From assembly GCA_017470345.1 (NCBI GenBank), contig JAFUEP010000042.1:62001-126000 (forward strand): 64,000 nucleotides of DNA, read 5' to 3'. The position numbers and the translations under genes were made by a program. The first letter of the stretch is position 1. Every line of letters begins with the position of its first letter. Positions 41,301 through 52,373 of the stretch are shown in pieces. This DNA is from Prevotella sp. (GTDB lineage: Bacteria > Bacteroidota > Bacteroidia > Bacteroidales > Bacteroidaceae). The notes beneath the pieces are model-generated. The model was given only the letters and a program-made list of their open reading frames with translations, had not been told where the DNA came from and did no database searches.

Positions 41301-44300
41301 TTAGTATCCCCCAGTGGGCGTGACGCTGCTCGATGATCCCCCCGTGAGCGTAGCGCCTGTGGTATAGACGCCGTCCCAGTGGCTGGTGGCAGGATTGCTG
41401 ACGGCCGTGCTGCCATAGACGACGGTGGCGCGGCTGGCTGAGGAGAGCTGCGGGGCACTCATGAGCAGCGAGGCCTGCGAGGTGGTCTGTGGTATGCGAT
41501 AGGAACACAAGACGTTGCCGGAGGCATCCTTCAGACTGACATAGGTGGAGGCGCTGAGTGACACGGAGGAGAGCGTGACGTAGGGCTGACGGGCGCTGGT
41601 GGGCTTTCCGCCACCGCCACCGCCGCCGCCTTGCGATCCGCCCGTGCCGATGACGACGCCGCCGTTGAGCTGGAAGGCAGCATTGTCGCAGTCGAAGCCT
41701 TCCTCGGGGCTTGACGATCCTGAGGCGATGACGACGCCGTCGTTGATGACGATGCCCGTCGAGGCGTCGTTGGAGTCGATGGCATCATTGTTGGAGGCAT
41801 GGGCCCAGACGTAGCCGCCATTGAAGGTGATGGTCGAGGCGGCATTGATGGCATCGTCGTAGGCGCTGCTCTCAAGCGAACCACCATTGACGGTAATGGT
41901 GTGCTTGCTCTCCAAGCCCTCGGCGCCTTGGGTGGAGGTGGCGAGGCTGACGGTGCCGCCATAGACCTCGATTGGTCCCATCACCTTGACAGCCTTGGTA
42001 CTGCCGATGAAACCGCTGTCTCCGCCGGGGCCCCATCCTCCTCCGCCGCCCGACGAGGATTCAGAGGCGAGATAGGAGCCGGTGGTCGTGACGCTGAGCA
42101 GAGGTCCCTGGCCGATGCTGGCGGCATCGCCGATGACGAGGCGTGCGCCCTGTGCTCCGCTGCGGCTGCTCGTGCCCACCTTGATGCCCTTGCCTCCGCG
42201 TGCGGAGCTGGTGATGGTGATGTCGCCGCCCTTGAGGGTCATGTCGCCGTCGCTCTTGAGTCCGCGTGAGCCGACGCCCTCTGTCGAGCCGTCGCCCGTG
42301 TAGGTGGCGCCGTCGCCAGTGAGGGTGATGTCGTAAGTGCCGCCCGTGATGGTCAGTGTGCTGTCGGCAGAGATGCCTCGCGAGGCGCTGCCCGTGGCCT
42401 TGATGGTCAGGCGTCCGTCGGAGCCTACGTAGTGGTCGCACTTGACGGCCGTGGAGTAAGCGGGGTCAGTGCCCACGATCATGTAGGAGCCTGCGGCGGT
42501 GTCCGTGATGTCGGCATCGGCAGCGATATTGACTGTCGGAGCCTTGATGCCCTTGCTCATCGTCCCTGAGTGGGTCAGCGTGAGGGTGGCGGCGGCGATG
42601 CTGACGAGGGCGTCGCTCTTCAGGCAGCAGGCCTTGTAGGTCTCGCCCTCCTCGCTGGCTGAGACGGCATTGGCATAGGTCGACGTGACGTTGCTGACGG
42701 AGTAGGTGCGGGTGGTGCCCGACGTGCTGTAGGAGCTGCTGATGCTGTAGAAGGCGTCGCTGCCCGTCATGTCGAGAGTGAAGCTGGCCGAGCGGATGGT
42801 GTAGGACGTTCCGCCGCCCATTCCGCTGCTGGTGTAGTTGTCGCTCTTGAAATAGTAGGTGCCGCTGGTGGCTGAGCCGAAGTCGTAGTAATAGAAGGTG
42901 GTGGTGGTGCCGCCTATGGTGAAGCTCTTCTGGTCGCCCAGTGCGGCGACTTGATTGTCAGTCGTGGCGTCGTAGAGATAGACGTTGGTCCAGGCAGGGC
43001 GCTGATAGCTGTAGGAGGCGGCAGGCAGGGCGACGTAGAGGCGGAAGCTCTTGGCCGCCATGGTGGCGGTGGAGCTGAGGTCGAGTGTGCCGCCAGGCCC
43101 GTTGGCATCAATCTGCAGCTGTCCGCCCGTGACGCTGATGCCCTTGTCGGCATTGAGCCCCCGGCCGCCTTCAGCGGTGGAGCTGACGTGGATGGTGCCG
43201 CCGCTGACGATGATCATCGAGTCGGCCTTGAGGGCAGCCGAGAAGCTGGGGTCCTGGACGGTGCCGTCCGTGGTGGCTACCTCGCTGATGATGTAGCCGC
43301 CGCTCTGAGTGACGTCGACGGTGCCGTCCGCGACGCTGATGTTCGCCTTCGACTTGAGGCCCTTGGCGTCGTCGCCCGTGGTGACGATGGTGACCTGGCC
43401 GCCCGTGACGCTGAGCAGCGAGTCGGCCTTGAGGCCTGCCACGTCGCTGCCCGCGAGGGTGATGTCGACGGTGCCGCCGCTGATCATCATCTGGCCGTCG
43501 TATTCGTCGCCTGCCAGTCGGGCCTCGGCCTGGATGCCGTCGCCCATGACGCCGCTGCGCACGACGACCTGCCCGCCCTTCTGCATGTAGTACTGGCCAG
43601 CATGGATGGCGTCGCCCGGGGCGGCAGTCAGGGTGATCAGGCCCGTGGTCTTCTTCAGCTCGATGTATTCCTTGGCGCTGATGGCATGCTTGACGCTGCC
43701 CGCCACGGTGAGCGAGCCGCCACGGCTGATCTCCAGGTGGCCCTTGCAGTAGAGGGCAGCCTTCTGCGAGCCCGCGCCGTCAGCGAGGGTGTTCGCCGTG
43801 CCGTCTGCCAGCTGGAGGCTGACGCGCTTGCCGTCCTCGATGTCGATGGCAGCGCCTGAGGGATTCGTCAGCGTCAGTCCGGCCAACACGATAGTGGTCT
43901 TGTAGGAGCCGTTGTATATGAACGAGCCGCTCTGGCACGAGCCGGAGAGAAGGGTGACGTATTCGTCAGTGACGTTCGAGTTGTCGACGACGACGTCTGT
44001 GCCGCTCACCCGCACGCTGACGTCATCTTGCCAAGCCGTAGGGAGGTCGTAGGTGACGGCCTGGTCAGTGAAGCGGATGAAGAGCGTGTCGGCAGCTGCG
44101 CCCTCGAGCTCTTGGGCGGTGGCGCGTCCGAGGATGATGTCGACCAGGGCCGAGAGGTCGCCGAGTCCGAGGGCTCCGTTGCCGTCGACATCAGTGAGGC
44201 GTGTGTCGACGGTCGCGCTGTTGTCAGGCGAGAGGAGCAGACTGACCATCGCCGTCACGTCGGCAATGTCGATCACGCCGTCGCCGTTGACGTCGCCTAT

Positions 44301-44363
44301 ATACTTGGGTGATGCCCATAGGGCACAGCATAGAAAGGCTAAAGAAATCAAGAATCGTTTCAT
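41301..44363 (-). CDS. Exported Cthe_2159-type carbohydrate-binding protein with N-terminal dockerin
   Basis: A 1020-residue exported protein. After a signal peptide (MKRFLISLAFLCCALWA) come two dockerin/EF-hand-like repeats: GDVNGDGVIDIADVTAM and TDVDGNGALGLGDLSALVD, with the Asp/Asn calcium positions kept. The rest is a long parallel beta-helix-like chain of short Gly/Ser/Thr repeats (KAALYCKGHLEI, GDGIQAEA, GGKGIKVGT, DAINAASTITFNGG, DAIDSNDAS) matching the Cthe_2159 family (PF14262), two modules end to end. Clostridium thermocellum Cthe_2159 binds cellulose and pectin. No cohesin gene is in the window. A smaller paralogue lies at 54808-56997. Confidence 0.88.
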   Translation of the reverse strand: MKRFLISLAFLCCALWASPKYIGDVNGDGVIDIADVTAMVSLLLSPDNSATVDTRLTDVDGNGALGLGDLSALVDIILGRATAQELEGAAADTLFIRFTDQAVTYDLPTAWQDDVSVRVSGTDVVVDNSNVTDEYVTLLSGSCQSGSFIYNGSYKTTIVLAGLTLTNPSGAAIDIEDGKRVSLQLADGTANTLADGAGSQKAALYCKGHLEISRGGSLTVAGSVKHAISAKEYIELKKTTGLITLTAAPGDAIHAGQYYMQKGGQVVVRSGVMGDGIQAEARLAGDEYDGQMMISGGTVDITLAGSDVAGLKADSLLSVTGGQVTIVTTGDDAKGLKSKANISVADGTVDVTQSGGYIISEVATTDGTVQDPSFSAALKADSMIIVSGGTIHVSSTAEGGRGLNADKGISVTGGQLQIDANGPGGTLDLSSTATMAAKSFRLYVALPAASYSYQRPAWTNVYLYDATTDNQVAALGDQKSFTIGGTTTTFYYYDFGSATSGTYYFKSDNYTSSGMGGGTSYTIRSASFTLDMTGSDAFYSISSSYSTSGTTRTYSVSNVTSTYANAVSASEEGETYKACCLKSDALVSIAAATLTLTHSGTMSKGIKAPTVNIAADADITDTAAGSYMIVGTDPAYSTAVKCDHYVGSDGRLTIKATGSASRGISADSTLTITGGTYDITLTGDGATYTGDGSTEGVGSRGLKSDGDMTLKGGDITITSSARGGKGIKVGTSSRSGAQGARLVIGDAASIGQGPLLSVTTTGSYLASESSSGGGGGWGPGGDSGFIGSTKAVKVMGPIEVYGGTVSLATSTQGAEGLESKHTITVNGGSLESSAYDDAINAASTITFNGGYVWAHASNNDAIDSNDASTGIVINDGVVIASGSSSPEEGFDCDNAAFQLNGGVVIGTGGSQGGGGGGGGKPTSARQPYVTLSSVSLSASTYVSLKDASGNVLCSYRIPQTTSQASLLMSAPQLSSASRATVVYGSTAVSNPATSHWDGVYTTGATLTGGSSSSVTPTGGY

Positions 44364-44386
44364 AATGATAATCGTTTTGGATGTTG

Positions 44387-44394
44387 CAAAAGTA
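44387..44394 (-). promoter_or_regulatory. -7 box (TACTTTTG) for the dockerin/Cthe_2159 gene
   Basis: TAnnTTTG match on the minus strand, 23 bases before the ATG. Confidence 0.6.
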
Positions 44395-44469
44395 GGGAAA
44401 AAGATGCGAACAGCCAAAACTATTCAACAAAAAGGCTTCTTTTTAGTACGAATCGCCCCGCCACGCGCC

Positions 44470-45453
44470 CTACTCGTTGTAGGCCCCGCAACGCGGGCAG
44501 AGACCCTTCTGATGGAGCGGCCCGCCACAACGGCCGCAGCGATAGCGGGGGCGCGAGGTGCGGACATAGCGTCGGACGGCGAAGAGGACGTAGGCCAAGA
44601 GGAGGGGATAGCCCAGATAGTAGAGGGTGGTGACGCTGAAGACGACATAGCAGACGGCACAGACGCCCACGAGGCTGAGGGCATAGAAGAAGGCGTCGGC
44701 AGGCTGGAGCTGGCGCCGCACATCGTCGAAGGCGGCCATGGCAACGATGAGCATGGCCCAGACTGAAGCCAGGAAGAGGCCGAGATGTAGGGGTACGGCG
44801 AAGGGGTTGAGCGTCGGATGATAGTAATAGTGACGCCAGGAGGAGGGATTGAAGAGCTGGATGGAGCTATAGAAGACGGCGGAAGCGGCCACGAGGAGGC
44901 AGAGGAGCGTGGGATAGAAGGAGGGAATGTCGTTGAAATGGACCATCTTGGCATTGCGGCGCGAGAGGATGCGGAAGGTCAGGGCCGCGCCGACGACGAC
45001 GAGGAGGGCCAGGATGACGAGCAGATGCTTGTCGCTGAAGGAGTCGATGAACTGCGAGATGGGGTTGTCAGGCGAGACGGCGGCGAGGAGCTCGCTCTCG
45101 TGGAGCCAGCCCATGGTCCATTCGTCGCGTGCCACCTGCACCCAGACGCTGTCGACGGTGTCAGTGGGCATGATGACGATGTCGGCCACGACGAGGCGGT
45201 CGCCCCGCAGGACGGTTGTCGTGTCGACGAGCATGCCTGAGACGGTCTCGCTGGGAATCTGGATGATAATGCGCAGCGAGTCGGCACGGACGAGGAAGTT
45301 GTAGTTATGGGTGTAGTGGTGGGTGGTGTAGAATGAGATGGAGTCCATCTGATCCTCAGTGAGGGGCAGGGCGTCGCTGGTCTGCACCTCCTGACGATAG
45401 CAGGATGTGAGCACGGCGAAGGCCATGAGGACGATGAGGAACATTCTACGCAT
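44470..45453 (-). CDS. Membrane lipoprotein with C-terminal zinc ribbon, unknown function
   Basis: A 327-residue protein. The N-terminus is a lipoprotein-like signal (FAVLTSCYRQE). Residues about 20-135 are a soluble extracytoplasmic part containing an SH3-like stretch (VWVQVARDEWTMGWLHESEL). Four to five hydrophobic helices follow (about 140-300), and the tail is a four-Cys zinc ribbon (CGRCGGPLHQKGLCPRCG). The lipidation signal with an internal membrane domain is unusual; the first helix may instead be an uncleaved anchor. It overlaps the U32 gene by 8 bases and ends the metA operon. Confidence 0.8.
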   Translation of the reverse strand: MRRMFLIVLMAFAVLTSCYRQEVQTSDALPLTEDQMDSISFYTTHHYTHNYNFLVRADSLRIIIQIPSETVSGMLVDTTTVLRGDRLVVADIVIMPTDTVDSVWVQVARDEWTMGWLHESELLAAVSPDNPISQFIDSFSDKHLLVILALLVVVGAALTFRILSRRNAKMVHFNDIPSFYPTLLCLLVAASAVFYSSIQLFNPSSWRHYYYHPTLNPFAVPLHLGLFLASVWAMLIVAMAAFDDVRRQLQPADAFFYALSLVGVCAVCYVVFSVTTLYYLGYPLLLAYVLFAVRRYVRTSRPRYRCGRCGGPLHQKGLCPRCGAYNE

Positions 45454-47251
45454 CAGTCAGCACATTCATCTGGCAATGGCGGCAGTCGAACTCGAGGGGG
45501 AAGCGTCGGCCGTCGGCCAGCTGCAGGGTGAGGGGCTCGCGCCACTGGGGGCGTCGCCCGCCATGCTTGACGCAACAGCCGAGGGCATAGCGCAGGCAAT
45601 GGCGGCACTGCATGAGCACAGCATGGCGTGGCTCCTTGACTTCAAAGGCGGGGGCGGTGCGGACGGCCAGAGCGGCGTAGAAGTCGCGCGACATGCTGTT
45701 TGCCACATTATATAAATAAGGTATGGGATAAGATGGGGCCTCGCTGACCTTCAGCACCTCCTCCGCGACCTGAGCGCCAAGGCAGGGCGTAAGGCCAGAG
45801 ATCGCCTTGCGACGAAGCTCGGCGAGCAGGCTGCTGGGAATGAAGTAGTTGAAGTCTGCGGGCAGCTCTACGTCGCTACAGACGTAGGGTGTGCCGCCAA
45901 GACGGGTGAGCTGGCGGATGATGTTGTCGCGCTGGGGCTTCTCGGCCGTCTGATGCTCGCAGACGATGCTGGCGCGACAGCCGTCGACGGTGAGGGCGAA
46001 GCCGTCGGGGGTGGCTTCAAGGCGCATGACAACGGGTATCTTGCGTTCGGCGCTGGGTCGCGAGAGCAGGCGCTCCATCTCCTGGTCGTTGTTGCGATAG
46101 AGGCGCTGCCCGGGCCTGAGACTCTGCGGCATCTTCAGGGGGAAGAGGCGGTTGCCCTCTACCCTATTGACGCGGAAGCCCTCCAGCTCCTTGTTGGCAT
46201 TGACAAAGCAGAGACCGTCGCCATTGGCAAAGCGGGCCGTGCCAGCGACGCTGAACGAGGGGCCGCGCAGCTCTTTCACCGTGCCGACGAACTCGCCCAT
46301 GGCCTTGGGCGTGTCGAAGGAGGCGATGTCCGGCTGGCGTCCGTCAGCAAAGTAGGTGGTATAGCCGCGATTGAACGTCTTGCGGAGATCAGGGCGGAAG
46401 GTGTAGGTGACCTGTCCGCGCGAAGCCCGCTCATAGCGGTCAGGATGCTGGCGGACGAGCTGATTGAGGCGCTCGCTGTAGGCCGCCGTGACGTTCTTCA
46501 CATAGGCGACGTCCTTCAGGCGCCCCTCGATCTTGAACGACGTGGCGCCAGCTGCTGCCAGCCGCCCGAGGTTGTCAATCTGACACATGTCGCGGAGCGA
46601 GAGCAGATAGCGGCCGTGCTCAATCTGGCGGCCGTCGGCATCGATGAGGTCGAACTTCATGCGGCAGAACTGGGCACACTCGCCACGGTTGGCGGAGCGA
46701 TGGAAGCAATGCTGGGAGGCATAGCAGAGGCCGCTGTAGCTGACGCAGAGGGCCCCATGGACAAAGACCTCGAGCTCGGCCTCAGGCACCTGGGCATGAA
46801 TCTCAGCCACCTCGTCGACTGACAGCTCGCGGGCCAGCACGACACGTCGGAAGCCCAGCGACGAGAGCCATCGCACCTTGTCGGGGGTGCGGTTGTCCGT
46901 CTGGGTGGAGGCATGGACAGCGAGTCCGGCCTCGAGAGCCATCTGCAGAACGGCCATGTCCTGGACGAGGATGGCGTCGACGCTGGCCGCCTTCAGCTCT
47001 GCGAGCAGATGGCGGGTCTGCTCCAGCTCGTCATCGTAGACGATGGTGTTGACCGTCACGTAGACGCGGGCGCCGAACTGATGAGCATAGCTGCACAGAC
47101 GGGCAATGTCGTCGACGGTGTTGCCAGCGGCGGCACGGGCTCCGAAACGCGAGGCCCCGATGTAGACGGCATCGGCCCCATGGTCGATGGCAGCGAGGCC
47201 GCACTCCAGGTTGCGGGCAGGCGCAAGCAGTTCAAGACGTTGTCGGCTCAT
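45446..47251 (-). CDS. Peptidase U32 family protein (RlhA/TrhP-like)
   Basis: A 601-residue U32 protein. The barrel begins ELLAPARNLECGLAAIDHGA and carries the family core VFVHGALCVSYSGLCYAS followed by the NRGECAQFCR iron-sulfur-type cysteines and FKIEGRLKD. A C-terminal extension of about 170 residues ends in paired cysteines (CRHCLRYALGCC, FDCRHCQ). Members once called collagenases act in tRNA or 23S rRNA hydroxylation (TrhP, RlhA), so an RNA-modification role is more likely than proteolysis. Its ATG overlaps the metA stop by 4 bases. Confidence 0.9.
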   Translation of the reverse strand: MSRQRLELLAPARNLECGLAAIDHGADAVYIGASRFGARAAAGNTVDDIARLCSYAHQFGARVYVTVNTIVYDDELEQTRHLLAELKAASVDAILVQDMAVLQMALEAGLAVHASTQTDNRTPDKVRWLSSLGFRRVVLARELSVDEVAEIHAQVPEAELEVFVHGALCVSYSGLCYASQHCFHRSANRGECAQFCRMKFDLIDADGRQIEHGRYLLSLRDMCQIDNLGRLAAAGATSFKIEGRLKDVAYVKNVTAAYSERLNQLVRQHPDRYERASRGQVTYTFRPDLRKTFNRGYTTYFADGRQPDIASFDTPKAMGEFVGTVKELRGPSFSVAGTARFANGDGLCFVNANKELEGFRVNRVEGNRLFPLKMPQSLRPGQRLYRNNDQEMERLLSRPSAERKIPVVMRLEATPDGFALTVDGCRASIVCEHQTAEKPQRDNIIRQLTRLGGTPYVCSDVELPADFNYFIPSSLLAELRRKAISGLTPCLGAQVAEEVLKVSEAPSYPIPYLYNVANSMSRDFYAALAVRTAPAFEVKEPRHAVLMQCRHCLRYALGCCVKHGGRRPQWREPLTLQLADGRRFPLEFDCRHCQMNVLTDA

Positions 47252-48165
47252 CGTATGGCGTTGATGTCGTAGGGAGTCTCCTGATAGACGTAGTAGTTGA
47301 TCCAGTTGCTATAGAACAGATTGGCATGGGCACGCCACGTGACGCGTGGCCCCAGCTCGGGATTGTCGTCGACGTAGTAGTGGCGGGGCAGTCCGACGTC
47401 GGAGCGAATGCCAAGGTCGCGGCGGTACTCAGTGTCGAGCGTGCCAGGGGCATACTCCAGATGACCCGTGATGAAGAATTCGCGGCCACCGCGGGCCATG
47501 ACGATGCTGGGGCCGCTCGCTGGCGACTCGGCAATGAGCTGCAGCTCGGGGCGGGCCAGGATGTCGTCGGCATGCACCTCAGTATGACGGCTCTGGGGCA
47601 TCATGAACGTGTCGTCGAAGCCGCGGAAGATGGGCATCAGGGGCTGCAGCACGTGCTGCTCATAGATGCCGAACATCTTCTGGGGCAGCGGATACTTAGG
47701 CACACCATAATAATAATACAAGCCAGCCTGAGCGGCCCAGCAGATGTAGAGGGTCGACGTGACGTGGGTGCGGGCCCACTGGAAGATGTCGACCATCTCG
47801 GGCCAATAGCTGACCTCCTCGAAGGCCATCTGCTCGACGGGTGCGCCCGTGATGATCATGCCGTCGAAACGCTCGTCGCGCATGGAGTCGAAGTCGCGAT
47901 AGAACATCATCATGTGCTCGATGGGCGTATTCTTCGGCGTGTGGCTGCGGAGCTTCATAAAGTTGACGTCGATCTGCAGGGGCGTGTTCGAGAGCAGACG
48001 GATGAGGTCGGTCTCAGTGGTAATCTTCAGCGGCATGAGGTTGAGGATGACAATGCGAAGCGGACGTATGTCTTGCGCATGCGCCCGCGTCGTGTCCATC
48101 ACGAAGATGTTCTCGTGCTTCAGAAGATCAATGGCCGGGAGCCGGTCAGGTAGTCTTAATGGCAT
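47248..48165 (-). CDS. metA: Homoserine O-acetyltransferase (MetA family)
   Basis: A 305-residue MetA. The catalytic Cys is at residue 142 (YICWAAQAG) and the His/Glu pair is in FITGHLEYA. Residue 111, which decides the acyl donor in this family, is Glu (TGAPVE) as in Bacillus cereus, not Gly as in E. coli; so acetyl-CoA rather than succinyl-CoA is expected. It makes O-acetylhomoserine for methionine synthesis. It heads a tight group with the U32 and zinc-ribbon genes. Upstream lies a 96-base repeat with inverted ends; I see no clear -7 box or riboswitch. Confidence 0.95.
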   Translation of the reverse strand: MPLRLPDRLPAIDLLKHENIFVMDTTRAHAQDIRPLRIVILNLMPLKITTETDLIRLLSNTPLQIDVNFMKLRSHTPKNTPIEHMMMFYRDFDSMRDERFDGMIITGAPVEQMAFEEVSYWPEMVDIFQWARTHVTSTLYICWAAQAGLYYYYGVPKYPLPQKMFGIYEQHVLQPLMPIFRGFDDTFMMPQSRHTEVHADDILARPELQLIAESPASGPSIVMARGGREFFITGHLEYAPGTLDTEYRRDLGIRSDVGLPRHYYVDDNPELGPRVTWRAHANLFYSNWINYYVYQETPYDINAIR

Positions 48166-48188
48166 GTCTCTTCTTTTTTCTTAATAAT

Positions 48189-48284
48189 GTTATGGCGGTA
48201 TTCCGTAATATCGTTATATCGTAATTCCGTTATTTCGTTATATCGTTATTTCGTTATTCCGTTATTTCGTCATACCGCCATAAC
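48189..48284. repeat. Tandem 8-bp array bounded by 13-bp inverted repeats
   Basis: GTTATGGCGGTAT (48189-48201) and its exact reverse complement (48272-48284) bound 70 bases composed of octamers in phase: TCCGTAAT, ATCGTTAT, ATCGTAAT, TCCGTTAT, TTCGTTAT, ATCGTTAT, TTCGTTAT, TCCGTTAT, TTCGTC. It fills most of the gap between the M13 peptidase gene and metA. Confidence 0.88.
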
Positions 48285-48297
48285 ACCAGTCATGAAT

Positions 48298-50337
48298 TTA
48301 CCAGAGGGGCAGACGCTCCTCCTTGGGGATGTACATCTTGTTGTCGGGGGTCACACCAAAGGCCTCATACCAGGCATCGATGTGCGGCAGGGCGCCGTTG
48401 ACGCGCCAGCGGCCCAGGGCGTGGGGATCGCTCTTGGTGCGGTTGCGGATCTCCTCGTCAGTGATGTTGCCAGCCCATACGCCAGCATAAGCCAGGAAGA
48501 AGCGCTGAGCGGGCGTGAAGCCATCCACGTCGCCGAGGGGCTGCTCAGCCAGTGCGTTCTGGAGGGCAGCATAAGCCACCTGCAGACCGCCGTGGTCAGC
48601 CAGGTTCTCACCCAGCGTGAGGCGTCCGTTGGCGTTAAGTCCGGGGAGCACCTCGATAGCGGAGAAGAAGTCGGCATACTTGTCAGTGCGCTCCTTGAAG
48701 TTCAGGCCGTCCTGCTCAGTCCACCAGTCGTGCATGTTGCCGTCCTTGTCGTACTGACGGCCCTGGTCGTCGAATCCGTGGGTCATCTCATGGCCGATGA
48801 CCACGCCGATGGCTCCATAGTTGAAGGCATCGTCGGCCGTCATGTCGAAGAAGGGGGGCTGCAGGATGCCTGCGGGGAAGCAGATCTCGTTGGTCGTGGG
48901 GTTATAGTAGGCGTTGACCGTCTGGGGATACATGAACCACTCGTCCTTGTCGACGGGCTTACCAGCCTTCTTCTCGATGTTCCACTTGTTCCAGAAGCGC
49001 TGGCACTCCTGCATGTTCTCAAGATACGACTTCGAGGGGTCGATGTTGAGCCCTGAGAGATCGGTCCACTTGTCAGGATAGCCCACCTTGACGTAGAATG
49101 TAGAGAGCTTGTCGAGGGCGTTCTGCTTCGTCGAGTCGCTCATCCAGTCCTGAGCCTTGATGCGCTCGGCCAGTGCCTTCTGCAGGTTGCCGACGAGCTT
49201 CACCATGCGCTCCTTGGCAGGTGCGGGGAAGTACTTCTCGACGTAGATCTTGCCAATGGCCTCACCCATCTGACGCTCAATCTGGCTGACGGCGCGGCGC
49301 CAAAGGGGGTGATCCTCCTGACGGCCCGACATCACCTTGCCAAAGAACTCGAAGTTGGCCTGCTGCACCTCGCTCGAGAGCAGTCCGGCAGCGCCCATGA
49401 TCTGGCCCCACTCCATGTAGTCGCGGTATTCGTCAGCCGTCATGTTGTCGACGATGCGGTCGGCACCTGCCAAGAACTCTGGCTGTCCGACGACGAGGGT
49501 CTGGAAATACTTGGTCTCGATGCCCTTGGCGTTCATCTGCTTCTCAAACTGCAGGTGGGGATAAGCCTTCTGGAAGTCCTCGAGCGTCATCTTGTTATAG
49601 TTGCGCTGGGGGTCGCGGAGCTCAGTGCGCGAGCGTGAGACGAGTGCCAGCTGGGTCTCCAGGCGCAAGATGTTGTCGCGCTTTGCCTGAGCCTGTTCCT
49701 CAGTGAAGCCGAAGAGCTTGAACATGCGGACGATGTGGTTCTTATACTCCTCGCGGATCTTAGCCGTGGCGGAGTCGTTCTCCAGATAGTAGTCCTTCTG
49801 TCCGAGGGCCAGTCCGCCCTGGCTGACGCTCAGGATGTTCTGCGTGGCCTCTTTCTCGTCAGCTCCGAGGTAGGCGCCATAGAACTCCATGTCGCCATAA
49901 GGGGCCAGCTCCAGCTGGATGGCGAAGAGGTCGTCCTTCGTCTTAGCTTCTTCCATGCGATTGATGATGCCCATGGCAGGAGCGACGCCGTCCTGGTCGC
50001 GCTTCACGGAATCCATGGCCAGTTTGTAGAGGTCGGAGAGCTTCTGCTCAGGCGTCCCGGCCTCGAACTTCTTCTTGAGCAGTTCGTCGAGGATGCCGTT
50101 GAGTCGCTTGTTGTTCTCCTCGCCGAGCACGTCGAACGAGCCGTAGCGCGAGTAGGCGGCAGGCAGCGGATTGTTCTTCATCCATCCGCCGCAGGCATAC
50201 TCGTAGAAGTCGTCGCCGGCCACGGCCGTCGTGTCGAGATTGCTGAGGTCGATGCCCGACTTCAGCGCGTTGTCGTTGCTGGTGCAAGCCATCATAGTGG
50301 CCATTGATGCAGCCGCAATCATAAGTTTTGCTTTCAT
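48298..50337 (-). CDS. M13 (neprilysin/PepO) family metallopeptidase, lipoprotein
   Basis: A 679-residue zinc endopeptidase. The N-terminus is a lipoprotein signal (ASMATMMACTSNDN). The zinc motif is VIGHEMTHGFDDQGR, with the first His near residue 513, followed by the third-ligand motif GENLADHGG near residue 579 and the C-terminal CxxW-like region ending in ERLPLW. The substrate-binding NAYYNPTTNEICFPAGILQPP strand is present in its core NAYYNP. It degrades peptides of up to about 40 residues, probably on the periplasmic side. It is 18 bases after the ABC-F gene. Confidence 0.94.
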   Translation of the reverse strand: MKAKLMIAAASMATMMACTSNDNALKSGIDLSNLDTTAVAGDDFYEYACGGWMKNNPLPAAYSRYGSFDVLGEENNKRLNGILDELLKKKFEAGTPEQKLSDLYKLAMDSVKRDQDGVAPAMGIINRMEEAKTKDDLFAIQLELAPYGDMEFYGAYLGADEKEATQNILSVSQGGLALGQKDYYLENDSATAKIREEYKNHIVRMFKLFGFTEEQAQAKRDNILRLETQLALVSRSRTELRDPQRNYNKMTLEDFQKAYPHLQFEKQMNAKGIETKYFQTLVVGQPEFLAGADRIVDNMTADEYRDYMEWGQIMGAAGLLSSEVQQANFEFFGKVMSGRQEDHPLWRRAVSQIERQMGEAIGKIYVEKYFPAPAKERMVKLVGNLQKALAERIKAQDWMSDSTKQNALDKLSTFYVKVGYPDKWTDLSGLNIDPSKSYLENMQECQRFWNKWNIEKKAGKPVDKDEWFMYPQTVNAYYNPTTNEICFPAGILQPPFFDMTADDAFNYGAIGVVIGHEMTHGFDDQGRQYDKDGNMHDWWTEQDGLNFKERTDKYADFFSAIEVLPGLNANGRLTLGENLADHGGLQVAYAALQNALAEQPLGDVDGFTPAQRFFLAYAGVWAGNITDEEIRNRTKSDPHALGRWRVNGALPHIDAWYEAFGVTPDNKMYIPKEERLPLW

Positions 50338-50355
50338 AGCTTTTGATGTTAATGA

Positions 50356-52323
<1,968 letters not shown>

Positions 52324-52327
52324 GCGG

Positions 52328-52335
52328 CAAAGGTA
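52328..52335 (-). promoter_or_regulatory. -7 box (TACCTTTG) directly before the ABC-F ATG
   Basis: Perfect TAnnTTTG element on the minus strand; its last G is 5 bases from the A of the ATG. Confidence 0.65.
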
Positions 52336-52373
52336 CGAAAAATTCGCGATACAAACAAAACTTTTTGCATATA

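Noticed and set aside
42951-43859. A 302-codon open frame opposite the dockerin/Cthe_2159 gene
   Set aside because: It mirrors the repeated Gly/Ala/Thr codons of the beta-helix on the other strand; no independent start signal or known motif.
48189-48284. Possible CRISPR array
   Set aside because: The unit is only 8 bp and there are no spacers, so it is a simple tandem repeat. No cas genes are in the window.
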